From: UBA1672 sp964352665
Lineage (GTDB): Bacteria; Pseudomonadota; Alphaproteobacteria; Micavibrionales; Micavibrionaceae
NCBI GenBank assembly: GCA_964352665.1
Contig: CAYGSJ010000001.1
Coordinates: forward strand, 310,001-374,000
Length of the DNA: 64,000 bases
Direction of reading: 5' to 3'
In this document: piece by piece, positions 36,585 to 45,627 of the stretch
Layout of the letters: each line of letters begins with the position of its first letter
Position numbering within the stretch: position 1 is the first letter of the stretch
Made by a program: the position numbers and the translations under genes
Notes under the pieces: model-generated
Database searches by the model: none
Told to the model about the DNA's origin: nothing
What the model saw: the letters and a program-made list of their open reading frames with translations, nothing else

Positions 36585-37511
36585 ATGAACAATATACAAA
36601 GGCTAACAGTCTATCTCGGATCATCTGGCCGTTGCCGACCTGTTTTCAAAGACACCGCCCGCCGTTTGGGAGAGATGATCGGAGAGAATGACAAATCTCT
36701 TGTCTATGGCGGTATGGATTCCGGCCTGATGGGGATTGTAGCAACCAGCGCGCTTGACTGCGGTGCACGCGTCACAGGCATTATACCGAAGACATTAAAG
36801 GACAGCGAACGCATTCACCCGCATCTAAGCGAAACAATTCTGGTACCCGATTTGTGGGAGCGCAAATTAAAGATGTTCAAACGTGCCGATGCCATCGTGG
36901 CTTTACCCGGCGGGTTCGGAACAATTGACGAGGTGCTTGAAGTTTTTTACTGGGCGGATATAGAGTCCCATATCAAGCCTATTATTCTGGTCAACACCGA
37001 ACAGTATTGGGACGAGTTTATTACTTATCTTCAAGACTTACCCGACCTTCATAAAGATCTATTGATTGTGGTGGATCGTGTAGAAGATGTTTTTGATGCC
37101 CTTGCAAGCTGGAGCCCGCCAACGCGGGAAATCAAGGAAGAGCGTTTTCCTAATTTCGAGGATATTATTCTGCTCGACACAGAAGAACCGATGATTTTTG
37201 CCGAGGCCACAGTGAAGGATAGCTATTGTCTGGCCACAGCCTTGGGGTTAAAGCAACTGGACAAACACCATCGCGGGCTCGGGATTTTGAACGACAAGGG
37301 ACAGTTTGATGCCCTGCTGCGCTGGATTGATGTTGCCGAGCAGGAGCATTTCATCACGGATCGGTGCAAACAGCTTTTTAGTGTCAGCGATCATCCCGAT
37401 GATTTAAAAAAAAAGCTCGCAGAACAAAGTGAAATTCATATAGATTTACATAAGGAAAAATGGGGCCCCAGTGAAACGAGCACCCATATTGAAATAAAAG
37501 AAACAGAATAA
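36585..37511 (+). CDS. LOG family protein with an added C-terminal domain
   Basis: 308 residues. The first 190 are a complete LOG (TIGR00730) domain: 'VYGGMDSGLMG', catalytic Arg in 'LWERKLKMF', and 'LPGGFGTIDEVLE' with the catalytic Glu. LOG enzymes cut nucleoside monophosphates of the cytokinin type into base and ribose 5-phosphate. About 115 extra residues follow ('EEPMIFAEATVKDSYCLA' onward), which ordinary LOG proteins lack and which I do not recognise. It starts 2 bases after pabA. The operon link to folate genes may be incidental. Confidence 0.85.
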   Translation: MNNIQRLTVYLGSSGRCRPVFKDTARRLGEMIGENDKSLVYGGMDSGLMGIVATSALDCGARVTGIIPKTLKDSERIHPHLSETILVPDLWERKLKMFKRADAIVALPGGFGTIDEVLEVFYWADIESHIKPIILVNTEQYWDEFITYLQDLPDLHKDLLIVVDRVEDVFDALASWSPPTREIKEERFPNFEDIILLDTEEPMIFAEATVKDSYCLATALGLKQLDKHHRGLGILNDKGQFDALLRWIDVAEQEHFITDRCKQLFSVSDHPDDLKKKLAEQSEIHIDLHKEKWGPSETSTHIEIKETE

Positions 37512-37522
37512 GCGGGTAGAAT

Positions 37523-38083
37523 GTGAAAACAGAATTCCAAACACGTGCTTTTGAATTTGCCGCCAGTATCAAACCAGTGTTTGACGACACGAGTTGGAAC
37601 AGGCCACTCACACAAGCGTTTGAAGCCATTGAGTTTACCCCTGCGCAAATGGAAATGATCAGAGCGGCGGCTTCCCCGACCTGTCTTCAAGGGATCGATA
37701 GTGCCGAGGACCGCGTTGCGGTTGAGTTGGCTCATGCCATGCACGATCCTGTTTTAAAAGGTCTTCATTTATTCGGTTTTTTAAACATACTAGAATGGGA
37801 AGACTCTTCTCAATCAGCATTACAGACCCTTGCCCGTGCCGTGCCCCTTAGACAGGCGCTAAGGGATATTGTGCATAATCTGCCTCTGATGCTGAAAAAT
37901 GGTATTCCGCCGGAAATTGCAGAAAGAATGAAACAGATTGACGAGGAATTATTGCCCGAACTGGACGCGATTATTGAGCAAGCCCAGCAAGAAGGCGAAT
38001 TCGATCTGGATATAATTCTAGAAGAACATTCCGGCGGCCGCGAATGCATTGCGGCGCTACCGGATAATTTTTTAGAGCTTTAA
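37523..38083 (+). CDS. Unrecognised soluble protein
   Basis: 186 residues starting at GTG 37523 (the ATG two bases earlier is out of frame and stops at once). It is mostly helical, with an acidic C-terminal third ('MKQIDEELLPELDAIIEQA'). It follows the LOG gene by 11 bases, so it is probably co-transcribed. Its stop overlaps the convergent gene at 38080. No family recognised. Confidence 0.55.
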   Translation: MKTEFQTRAFEFAASIKPVFDDTSWNRPLTQAFEAIEFTPAQMEMIRAAASPTCLQGIDSAEDRVAVELAHAMHDPVLKGLHLFGFLNILEWEDSSQSALQTLARAVPLRQALRDIVHNLPLMLKNGIPPEIAERMKQIDEELLPELDAIIEQAQQEGEFDLDIILEEHSGGRECIAALPDNFLEL

Positions 38084-38487
38084 CCCATTTCCGGCTCACT
38101 CCAATCAACACCGTCATCTTCTTCAGCGTCTGGAGGTTTGGGGAATCCGGTTCGTAGCGCCATCATTGGCTCTTCACGGACAAAACCGGCGGCAGCTCTG
38201 CTGTAACCATCGTCTAAAGCCGAGGCTGAGCTACCATCTCCAGTTTTTATTCTGGCTCTATGCGCGGCGATGGCATCTACTTCAAGTGTTCCAGCGAGAT
38301 CAGCGTCTAGTTCTCGTTGTTCTTGCTCAATAGCTTCCAATTTGGTGAGGCGCTCTGAATCAATAAATTCGAGACCCAAGCTTCTCATTATTTCTGTAAG
38401 CGCTTCCGGTGTTACTTTGTATCTGTTCCCCTCATTCAAGGCCTCTGCAACTCTTGAAAAGTTACCGTGTTGTACATGTATTGTCAT
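38080..38487 (-). CDS. Small unrecognised protein, tandem paralogue of 38529-38867
   Basis: 135 residues, soluble. The N-terminal 65 residues ('VAEALNEGNR', then D-x-x-R-L-T-x-L-x-x-x-E-x-E) match the neighbouring upstream protein in order and spacing. The C-terminal half is Asp/Glu/Pro-rich and probably disordered. No known family. It lies 41 bases after the paralogue, in the same direction and just downstream of the atp operon. Confidence 0.55.
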   Translation of the reverse strand: MTIHVQHGNFSRVAEALNEGNRYKVTPEALTEIMRSLGLEFIDSERLTKLEAIEQEQRELDADLAGTLEVDAIAAHRARIKTGDGSSASALDDGYSRAAAGFVREEPMMALRTGFPKPPDAEEDDGVDWSEPEMG

Positions 38488-38528
38488 TTTTTTTCCTTTA
38501 TTGATGGTTACTTAATAAGTGCCTATGG

Positions 38529-38867
38529 TTAAGGTCCGTTTTGTCCGTAAATAAAATCAGGAACTTCCTCTCCGGGGCGATCGTTAGAATCCGTTGGCGT
38601 AGCGCCGCAAAGATCATTATAAAAAAGCCTTGCTTCATCTTGAATATCTTCCTCGCCAAGCCTTCTAAGCTCTTCGCTTTCGGGTCCAAATTCTGCCTCC
38701 ATCTCAAAAAGCACTGTTAATCTGTGGTTATCAACAAGCGAAACGCCACTTCGTCCAAGCGCATCCTCTAATTTTTCTGCAAGAGGTATATCCCGATGAT
38801 CTTCCTCGAGCATGCTTGCAACGATTTCATAGATTGTCTGCAGTCCGGCTGCCATCTTATCACCCAT
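38529..38867 (-). CDS. Small unrecognised protein, tandem paralogue of 38080-38487
   Basis: 112 residues, soluble, acidic. It shares the helical segment V-A-x-x-L-x-E, then D-N-H-R-L-T-V-L-F-E-M-E-A-E, with the gene next to it. ATG 38867 is used; ATG 38855 with GGTGA just before it is an alternative. It may be read through from atpC, 75 bases upstream. Confidence 0.55.
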   Translation of the reverse strand: MGDKMAAGLQTIYEIVASMLEEDHRDIPLAEKLEDALGRSGVSLVDNHRLTVLFEMEAEFGPESEELRRLGEEDIQDEARLFYNDLCGATPTDSNDRPGEEVPDFIYGQNGP

Positions 38868-38910
38868 TTAAGTTATGAAAATTTGATAGCGAACTAGCGG
38901 CAGAAACGCA

Positions 38911-38931
38911 AGAAAAAAACAAATTTTTTCT
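38911..38931 (-). terminator. Possible weak terminator after atpC
   Basis: GAAAAAA (38912-38918) pairs with TTTTTTC (38924-38930), just past the atpC stop. The stem is nearly all A-T, so termination may be partial. Confidence 0.35.
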
Positions 38932-38942
38932 GGTTTTTAATG

Positions 38943-39350
38943 CTAAGATGCGGCGGCAATCTTGGCTTTGGTGATTTCAATCCTTTGATTGATACGCTCT
39001 TTATCAGTGTTTTCCTTGGCCATGCCCAGATCTTCGTTCAGATCGCGTAAGTATTGCTCGAGGCTGGTAGCGTTTAGATCTTTCACATCGATTGCTTCTT
39101 CGGCCAATACGGTACATTGATGCGCCGTGACATCGGCAAATCCGCCTGCGATAAAGATTTTACGGCTTGGAATGCCGGCTTCCTTATACAGTGTTACCAC
39201 ACCGTTTTGTAAGGATGACACAAGCGAGCAGTGACCGGACGCAACACCGAACGCACCTTCGTCCCCTGGCATTTCAGCCATGTAGACATCCTCTGACACC
39301 AGTCTTTTTTCCGGTGATACCAGTTCGAAATGTATGACGTTTTCACTCAT
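38943..39350 (-). CDS. atpC: ATP synthase F1 epsilon subunit
   Basis: 135 residues. The epsilon N-terminal beta-sandwich is clear ('FELVSPEKRLVSEDVYMAEMPGDEG' in two parts), with 'SLVSSLQNGVVTLY' and 'FIAGGFADVTAHQCTVLAEEA'. A C-terminal helical hairpin of about 45 residues follows. Epsilon couples the rotor to F1 and can inhibit ATP hydrolysis. It is the last gene of the F1 operon. Confidence 0.95.
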   Translation of the reverse strand: MSENVIHFELVSPEKRLVSEDVYMAEMPGDEGAFGVASGHCSLVSSLQNGVVTLYKEAGIPSRKIFIAGGFADVTAHQCTVLAEEAIDVKDLNATSLEQYLRDLNEDLGMAKENTDKERINQRIEITKAKIAAAS

Positions 39351-39382
39351 CGCTTGTCTCTCTAAGTTTAAGTAATCCTAAA

Positions 39383-40825
39383 TTAAGCGGCTTCTTTTGC
39401 CATCTTAGTTGCCTTTTCCATGACTTGCTCGATTGTGCCTGTCATATAGAACGCTGCTTCCGGCAAGTGGTCATATTCACCGGCGACAATCGCCTTAAAG
39501 CCCTTGATCGTATCGGCCAAGTCAACAAACACACCCGGTGTCCCTGTAAAGACTTCCGCAACGTGGAATGGCTGTGACAGGAAGCGCTGGATCTTACGGG
39601 CACGGGCCACTGTAAGTTTGTCGTCCTCTGACAGTTCATCCATACCAAGAATGGCGATGATGTCTTGCAGGTTCTTGTAGCTTTGTAGTGTTTGCTGAAC
39701 CGAGCTTGCCACATCGTAGTGATCCTGACCGATTACGCGGGGGTCAAGAATACGTGACGTTGAGTCAAGCGGGTCAACCGCCGGATAGATGCCCTGCTCC
39801 GCGATTTGACGTGACAGAACAGTTGTCGCATCAAGGTGGGAGAATGTTGTGGCCGGCGCGGGGTCGGTCAAGTCGTCAGCCGGAACATAAACCGCCTGAA
39901 CCGATGTAATCGATCCCTTATTTGTTGATGTAATGCGTTCCTGCATCTTACCCATTTCAGTCGATAGCGTTGGCTGATATCCCACCGCAGATGGAATACG
40001 GCCAAGAAGCGCGGACACTTCGGCACCGGCCTGTGTAAAACGGAAGATGTTATCAAGGAAGAACAGAACGTCTTGTCCTTCTTCATCACGGAAATATTCC
40101 GCCATGGTCAGAGCAGATAGCGCCACGCGTGCACGTGCACCCGGTGGCTCGTTCATCTGACCGTAAACAAGGGCCACTTTTGAATTTTCATGGTCACCAG
40201 GTTTAATAACACCGGATTCAATCATTTCGTGATAAAGGTCATTTCCTTCGCGTGTACGCTCACCCACACCACCGAAAACCGACACACCACCGTGTCCTTT
40301 GGCGATGTTGTTGATCAATTCCATGATTGTAACGGTTTTACCAACACCGGCACCCCCGAACAGACCGATTTTACCACCCTTTGCGTAAGGACAAAGAAGG
40401 TCGACAACTTTAATACCGGTAACAAGAATTTCGGTTTCTGTTGCCTGCTCTTCAAATGTGGGGGCCTCGCGGTGAATATCCCATCTGTTTTTTGTTTTAA
40501 CAGGCTTGCCTTCGTCGATTTCCTGTCCGATCACATCCATGATACGGCCCAGTGTTTCCGGCCCTACCGGCACCTGAATTTGTCCGCCTGTATCTGTGAC
40601 CGGTTGCCCACGCATAAGACCATCGGTCATGTCCATCGCGATTGCGCGAACGGCATTTTCACCAAGGTGTTGTGCCACCTCCAGAACCAAAGTCTGACCG
40701 TTATTATCTGTTGTTAATGCGTTCAAAATCGCAGGGACATTTCCCTCTTCGAACTGAACGTCCACAACCGCACCCAACACCTGTAGGATGTGTCCTCCCG
40801 ATTGTCCTTTTTTTGCTTTTGCCAT
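39383..40825 (-). CDS. atpD: ATP synthase F1 beta subunit
   Basis: 480 residues, normal length. It holds the catalytic sites of the F1 motor. Walker A 'GGAGVGKTV' is near residue 155, the catalytic Glu is in 'GERTREGNDLY', and 'ALSGLTMAEYFRD'-like motifs are conserved here as 'ALTMAEYFRDEEGQDVLFF'. It lies downstream of the PAP2-like gene inserted in the operon, from which it is separated by 62 bases. Confidence 0.98.
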   Translation of the reverse strand: MAKAKKGQSGGHILQVLGAVVDVQFEEGNVPAILNALTTDNNGQTLVLEVAQHLGENAVRAIAMDMTDGLMRGQPVTDTGGQIQVPVGPETLGRIMDVIGQEIDEGKPVKTKNRWDIHREAPTFEEQATETEILVTGIKVVDLLCPYAKGGKIGLFGGAGVGKTVTIMELINNIAKGHGGVSVFGGVGERTREGNDLYHEMIESGVIKPGDHENSKVALVYGQMNEPPGARARVALSALTMAEYFRDEEGQDVLFFLDNIFRFTQAGAEVSALLGRIPSAVGYQPTLSTEMGKMQERITSTNKGSITSVQAVYVPADDLTDPAPATTFSHLDATTVLSRQIAEQGIYPAVDPLDSTSRILDPRVIGQDHYDVASSVQQTLQSYKNLQDIIAILGMDELSEDDKLTVARARKIQRFLSQPFHVAEVFTGTPGVFVDLADTIKGFKAIVAGEYDHLPEAAFYMTGTIEQVMEKATKMAKEAA

Positions 40826-40887
40826 TTTCCTAAGTCCTCTCTTTTTAAACTTTTTTCTAATTCATATGTTAAATTGTTGAAACGCTA

Positions 40888-41673
40888 TTATTCCTGACCC
40901 AGCTTTGGTTTGATGTAGGACGCTTTTGTGTCCTGATATTTTTTTTCAAAAACCGGATTTTGACGCAACCGCGCCAGAACTTGTTCTGCCAACTTGCGGC
41001 CGGCTACGCTGTCACTGGGGTAATGCACTCCCGCAATTTCACGACGATGCCCGACATCATATGCATATTGCATATATTTTTCTGTATTATCCGGATCAAA
41101 ATCCGAGAGCATCAGTGCCACAATGTGAGTTTGTCCGGCGTGACCGGAGGGATAGGCCGCATGATCGGGGTTATCAATAACCGTAATAAGACCTTTATCC
41201 AGTTGATTTGGCCGTGCGCGTGCAAAATGCATTTTACGCTCCAGAATAAAATAGAGGTGGTCGTCATTAATTGTTGTGATCATCTCGATGGTTTTATAAT
41301 TTTCAGGATCAAGCAAACCTTCATTTATGAACATTTCTGATTCTGTTGCACTGTTATGCTCGTAATGGATGCGCTCCACTTGTTCGGGCGTACGGGCCGT
41401 TTCCATTAATTCCCTGAGATAAGTAAGTTCCCGACGTGTTTCTTCGCTGTCATTTGTTGGCGGGACATCCATTTCGAATACCTCGTCACGGCTCAAAATA
41501 AGGGGACCGTCCTTTAGTTTTTTCAGATAACCAGAACCCCAGTTTCCTTCGGGATATGAAACATCGCGCAGCATGTCTGTTGCAAAACCCACCGATGTCA
41601 AAGCGATGCAGCCTAATGCAAGCATAAATAGCCCGCATAGTTTTGCCTTCCCTGCTTTCATGGTGTGCAACAT
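40888..41673 (-). CDS. PAP2/class A acid phosphatase-like protein inside the atp operon
   Basis: 261 residues. Residues 1-32 contain a signal peptide. The vanadium-type phosphatase motifs are present: K147-x6-R154-P155 (KX6RP), P175-S-G-H178, and R211-x5-H217-x3-D221. Residue 210 is Arg where Ser is usual (S-R-x5-H-x3-D). It should be a periplasmic phosphatase, removing phosphate from phosphomonoesters or lipid diphosphates. It begins one base after the atpG stop, with AGGAG a few bases earlier, and sits between atpG and atpD, an unusual position for a phosphatase. Confidence 0.85.
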   Translation of the reverse strand: MLHTMKAGKAKLCGLFMLALGCIALTSVGFATDMLRDVSYPEGNWGSGYLKKLKDGPLILSRDEVFEMDVPPTNDSEETRRELTYLRELMETARTPEQVERIHYEHNSATESEMFINEGLLDPENYKTIEMITTINDDHLYFILERKMHFARARPNQLDKGLITVIDNPDHAAYPSGHAGQTHIVALMLSDFDPDNTEKYMQYAYDVGHRREIAGVHYPSDSVAGRKLAEQVLARLRQNPVFEKKYQDTKASYIKPKLGQE

Positions 41674-41674
41674 A

Positions 41675-42583
41675 TTAGACAGCCTCTGCTCCTGATATAA
41701 TCTCGATTAGTTCCTTGGTAATATAAGCCTGACGTGCGCGATTATATTTCAATGTCAGATCATTGATCATATCGCCCGCGTTACGGGTGGCGTTATCCAT
41801 GGCGGTCATACGAGCCGCTTGCTCTCCGGCGGCGCTATCGAGCATCGCACGGAATATCTGAATGCCGAGATTACGAGGCAGAAGTTTTTCAAGGATCTCT
41901 TCTTCGGTCGGCTCGAAGCTATACGGGGCGATGGATGCTTGTTTTTCGTTGTTTTCATCTTCATTGTCATTGGCATTTTTTTCTTCTGCCTGAAATGGAA
42001 TGAGTTGAAGAGATGACGGCTTTTGTATCAGAACCGAGCGGAATTCATTATAGACCATAGAACACATATCGAACTCGCCGGCCTCGAAACGCTCGAGAAT
42101 AAATTCGCATATTTTGTGTGCTTCTGCATAATCCACGCCTTTTTTACCGAAGACGTCCTTAAAGTTATGGATGATTTTTTTACCATGTGTGCGTGATAGC
42201 AGATCGTATCCCTTGCGCCCGACACATATGATAGAAATATCTTTTCCGGCGGCTGTTAGTTTCTGGATAGCCTGACGTGCTTCTTTAACAGCGTTCACGT
42301 TAAAACCACCACAAAGACCGCGATCAGAGGTAACAACGACAAGAAGATGTTTTTGATCGGACCCTGTGCCCGCCAGTAATTTCGGGCTTTCTGCATTAAT
42401 GATAATATTGGCGGACAAACGAGATAACATGCTGGCCATCATTTCGGCATAGGGCTGTGACGCCTCTGCGCTTTCCTGTGCGCGGCGCAGCTTTGATGCC
42501 GCCACCATTTTCATGGCGGAGGTGATTTTTCTTGTCGATTTGACCGCTTTAATACGATCACGATAGTCTCTTAAGCTTGGCAT
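41675..42583 (-). CDS. atpG: ATP synthase F1 gamma subunit
   Basis: 302 residues. The rotor shaft is recognisable from 'RDRIKAVKSTRKITSAMKMVAASKLRRAQ' (first helix, in parts) and the C-terminal 'ARMTAMDNATRNAGDMI', then 'LTLKYNRARQAYITKELIEI'. A charged, Asn/Glu-rich insert near residue 205-220 is not usual. It is separated from atpA by the inserted gene at 42607-43359, and from atpD by the PAP2 gene. AAGGTAAGGA precedes the ATG. Confidence 0.96.
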   Translation of the reverse strand: MPSLRDYRDRIKAVKSTRKITSAMKMVAASKLRRAQESAEASQPYAEMMASMLSRLSANIIINAESPKLLAGTGSDQKHLLVVVTSDRGLCGGFNVNAVKEARQAIQKLTAAGKDISIICVGRKGYDLLSRTHGKKIIHNFKDVFGKKGVDYAEAHKICEFILERFEAGEFDMCSMVYNEFRSVLIQKPSSLQLIPFQAEEKNANDNEDENNEKQASIAPYSFEPTEEEILEKLLPRNLGIQIFRAMLDSAAGEQAARMTAMDNATRNAGDMINDLTLKYNRARQAYITKELIEIISGAEAV

Positions 42584-42606
42584 TCCTTACCTTCTCTTTT
42601 GATATC

Positions 42607-43359
42607 TTAATCCAAATCCGGCACGTCAAGGCCGATATCTCTTAAAAATTCTCTTGTATGCGCCACATTTAATGTACGTGTCCCCACCTGACGACCTGGT
42701 TTACTTGTGAACCATCTGCCCTCGCCATCATTTGATACGGGAACCTCAACGCCGTGCGCTCTATATAAGGGGCCAAGATCAACATCTTCCTTGCCTGCCG
42801 GCACTTCTCTCATCGCCTCGATCGTGACGGCCGTGAATTGTACATTCATGCTAGCCCCCCTTCTTTCCTGTATTTCTGCTCGTGCCATTTCAAGCTCTGC
42901 CTGCAGCGCTGCAGCATCTTCGAAATCACAGGTTACATCATAGTTACCGCCGGTAAAATGCAGACGAATCCTTGTTTCAACTTTACCAAGCCCCAATGCC
43001 TTTAAGAAAGCCGCAGTACTATCGTTATTCAGTGTCCGCCTGCCGCTCTGTACGCCGCGCTTAAAATCACCCATATCGGGCTCATCATGCATAACCGTAA
43101 CACCGTGATCACTGTATAGTGGGCCGTAATCTTCAAACTCACAGCCGGGATTCACGTCACGCTCCACCTCTATCGAGACTGCGGTTATATCACTCTCATA
43201 ATAAGAACCATTCAAGCCAACAGCATCACGCAAGGCCACAGGATCTTCAAAATCATCGACTCTTACCTGTTTTCCGGCAAAATGCAAAACCAAGCGTGTT
43301 CTGGGTTGCCCTACAACAATTGGTTTTCCTGTATCTGTGCCTGTTCCGTTTTTTACCAT
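42607..43359 (-). CDS. Unknown protein with a duplicated domain inside the atp operon
   Basis: 250 residues, soluble, no signal. It consists of two tandem copies of a domain of about 105-115 residues (about 20-125 and 126-245). Both contain T-R-[LI]-x-L-H-F-x-G near the start, then D-F-E-D-x-x-A-L, then a strand T-A-V-[ST]-I-E, then G-P-L-Y-x-x-H-G-V, and R-T-L-N near the end. I recognise no family. A strong ribosome site (AGGAG) precedes the ATG. It lies 28 bases after atpA and 23 bases before atpG, so it must be transcribed with them. Confidence 0.7.
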   Translation of the reverse strand: MVKNGTGTDTGKPIVVGQPRTRLVLHFAGKQVRVDDFEDPVALRDAVGLNGSYYESDITAVSIEVERDVNPGCEFEDYGPLYSDHGVTVMHDEPDMGDFKRGVQSGRRTLNNDSTAAFLKALGLGKVETRIRLHFTGGNYDVTCDFEDAAALQAELEMARAEIQERRGASMNVQFTAVTIEAMREVPAGKEDVDLGPLYRAHGVEVPVSNDGEGRWFTSKPGRQVGTRTLNVAHTREFLRDIGLDVPDLD

Positions 43360-43387
43360 CTATTGCTCCTGATACGCAGAAAAACCT

Positions 43388-44938
43388 TTACGCTGCTTCT
43401 TTTGCTGTACTGGCGAAGGACTTTGTGAAGTCGTCAAGGAATGCATTCAGTTTACCTTCCAAATCTTCATCCAGCTTTTTCTCAACACGGATTGCCGCCA
43501 GAATATCTTCACCACCACTGCGCAATGCCTCAAGCAGGCGTTGCTCGTAGGATTCAACATCTTCAATTGCAATCGTATCAAGATATCCTTGTGTTCCGGC
43601 GTAAATAACGGAAACCTGCTCTTCCATACGAAGAGGCTGATATTGTGGTTGCTTCAAAAGCAACGTCAGACGCGCACCGCGTGCGAGCAGTTTTTGTGTA
43701 GATGCATCAAGATCGGACGCAAACTGGGCGAAAGCTTCCATCTCGCGGTACTGTGCGAGGTCAAGCTTGATCGTTCCCGCAACTTGCTTCATCGCCTTGG
43801 TCTGCGCGGCAGAACCAACACGGGACACAGAGGCACCAACATCAATCGCCGGACGGATACCCTTGAAGAAAAGACCTGTTTCAAGGAAGATCTGACCATC
43901 TGTAATCGAAATAACGTTCGTCGGAATATAGGCAGAAATATCACCGCCCTGTGTTTCAATGATTGGCAAAGCCGTCATCGAGCCACCACCATGTTCATCC
44001 GATAGTTTACAAGAACGCTCCAACAATCTGGAGTGAATGTAGAAAACGTCACCGGGATATGCTTCACGACCCGGCGGACGACGAAGAAGCAACGACATTT
44101 GACGATACGCAACAGCTTGTTTTGACAAGTCATCGTAAATCGCCAAGGCATGCATCCCGTTATCGCGGAAATACTCGCCCATTGCAGAACCGGCATAAGG
44201 TGCCAAGAACTGTAAAGGAGCAGGATCAGAGGCCGTAGCGGCCACAATAATGGAATATTCCATTGCGCCCTGCTCTTCTAATTCTTTTACAAGTTGCGCA
44301 ACGGTCGAGCGCTTCTGCCCGATTGAAACATACACACAATAGAGGTGTTCCTTTTCGTTATCGGACTGGTTAATTGATTTCTGGTTGATGATCGCATCAA
44401 CAGCCACGGCAGTTTTACCTGTTTGACGGTCGCCAATAATCAACTCACGCTGTCCACGACCAATCGGCACAAGAGCGTCAATCGCCTTAAGTCCTGTCAT
44501 CATGGGTTCATGCACAGATTTACGGGGAATAATGCCCGGTGCCTTAACTTCGATACGGCTTGAATTCTTTGCTTTGATCGGGCCTTTACCATCAATCGGG
44601 TTACCCAGCGGATCAACAACGCGTCCTAGCAGTTCTCTACCAACTGGCACTTCAACGATCTGACCTGTACGACGCACGATGTCGCCTTCTTTTATTTCAC
44701 GGTCATCACCAAACACAACCACACCGACATTGTCGGCTTCGAGGTTTAGGGCCATACCCTTAACACCGCTTGCGAAATCGACCATCTCACCGGCCTGCAC
44801 ATTATCAAGACCATAAACGCGTGCCACACCGTCTCCGATAGACAGGACTTGTCCAATTTCCGCGACATCGGCTTGTGCGCCAAAATCTGCGATTTGTTTC
44901 TTTAGAATGTCTGAAATTTCTGCTGCACGAATTTCCAT
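43388..44938 (-). CDS. atpA: ATP synthase F1 alpha subunit
   Basis: 516 residues, near the usual 510. It has the non-catalytic nucleotide site with Walker A 'GDRQTGKTAVAVD', and 'GQKRSTVAQLVKELE' and 'SRVGSAAQTKAMKQVAG'. The start overlaps the atpH stop by one base, so the two are translationally coupled. This subunit alternates with beta in the hexamer. Confidence 0.98.
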   Translation of the reverse strand: MEIRAAEISDILKKQIADFGAQADVAEIGQVLSIGDGVARVYGLDNVQAGEMVDFASGVKGMALNLEADNVGVVVFGDDREIKEGDIVRRTGQIVEVPVGRELLGRVVDPLGNPIDGKGPIKAKNSSRIEVKAPGIIPRKSVHEPMMTGLKAIDALVPIGRGQRELIIGDRQTGKTAVAVDAIINQKSINQSDNEKEHLYCVYVSIGQKRSTVAQLVKELEEQGAMEYSIIVAATASDPAPLQFLAPYAGSAMGEYFRDNGMHALAIYDDLSKQAVAYRQMSLLLRRPPGREAYPGDVFYIHSRLLERSCKLSDEHGGGSMTALPIIETQGGDISAYIPTNVISITDGQIFLETGLFFKGIRPAIDVGASVSRVGSAAQTKAMKQVAGTIKLDLAQYREMEAFAQFASDLDASTQKLLARGARLTLLLKQPQYQPLRMEEQVSVIYAGTQGYLDTIAIEDVESYEQRLLEALRSGGEDILAAIRVEKKLDEDLEGKLNAFLDDFTKSFASTAKEAA

Positions 44939-45531
44939 TATATAACCTCTTTTAAGTTTTGAACTGTATTTTGATTAGAACCTTGTTTTAGCACGGCGCC
45001 TAAACGCGAGAGTTTGCGACGTACCGAGTCATCAACCATGTAAGACCCGATGGTTACCACCATACCGCCGATAATTTCCGGCGTTACTTGTGTTTCGACC
45101 GTAATGTCGGCCCCGATAACCTTGGATAGTTTCTTGGTGAATTCTTTTTCCTGTGTGGTCGACATTTTCGTTGCCGTTTCAACGCGCACAGAAACCTGCC
45201 CCGAACGCTCGGAGACAATTTTATGAAATGTTTTAATGATTCCCGGAAGAGCGTTCAGACGTCTGTTTTGTACCAGCACCCCGAGAAAATTTTGTGTCAG
45301 TTTATCCAGCTTTGCTTTTGATGCAATCTCAACAATAACATCTTCCTGCTTTTGCCTGCTGATCAAGGGAGAAGAAATGAACGCGGAAAGGTCCGGTGAT
45401 TCTTCAATCATAGTGGTTATTTCCGCAAGATCGCTTTGAATTTTTTGAACGGATTTTTTGTCCTCTGCCAAATCAATTAATGCTCCGGCGTATCGTTTTA
45501 GTACAACAGAAGAAACAGACGATGTTGTCAC
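44938..45531 (-). CDS. atpH: ATP synthase F1 delta subunit
   Basis: 197 residues (185 is usual). Delta links the F1 head to the stator stalk. The N-terminal six-helix domain begins 'VLKRYAGALIDLAED', and the C-terminal part has 'VTPEIIGGMVVTIGSYMVDDSV', typical of the OSCP/delta family. It is the first gene of the F1 operon. The F0 genes (a, c, b, b') are not here, as is normal for alphaproteobacteria. Confidence 0.95.
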   Translation of the reverse strand: MTTSSVSSVVLKRYAGALIDLAEDKKSVQKIQSDLAEITTMIEESPDLSAFISSPLISRQKQEDVIVEIASKAKLDKLTQNFLGVLVQNRRLNALPGIIKTFHKIVSERSGQVSVRVETATKMSTTQEKEFTKKLSKVIGADITVETQVTPEIIGGMVVTIGSYMVDDSVRRKLSRLGAVLKQGSNQNTVQNLKEVI

Positions 45532-45598
45532 TTTATTAAAACCCTCTTTTGTTACGGCTCTAACACCGCAATGTTTAACATTTTAAACTTTGCAGCGA

Positions 45599-45627
45599 GA
45601 ATTAGCATACAAGAACTATGCTGACAA
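45599..45627 (-). promoter_or_regulatory. Possible promoter of the atp operon
   Basis: On the minus strand TTGTCA (45622-45627) is followed after 17 bases by TAATTC (45599-45604), upstream of atpH. The -35 box is good and the -10 box poor, so this is only a candidate. Confidence 0.3.
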
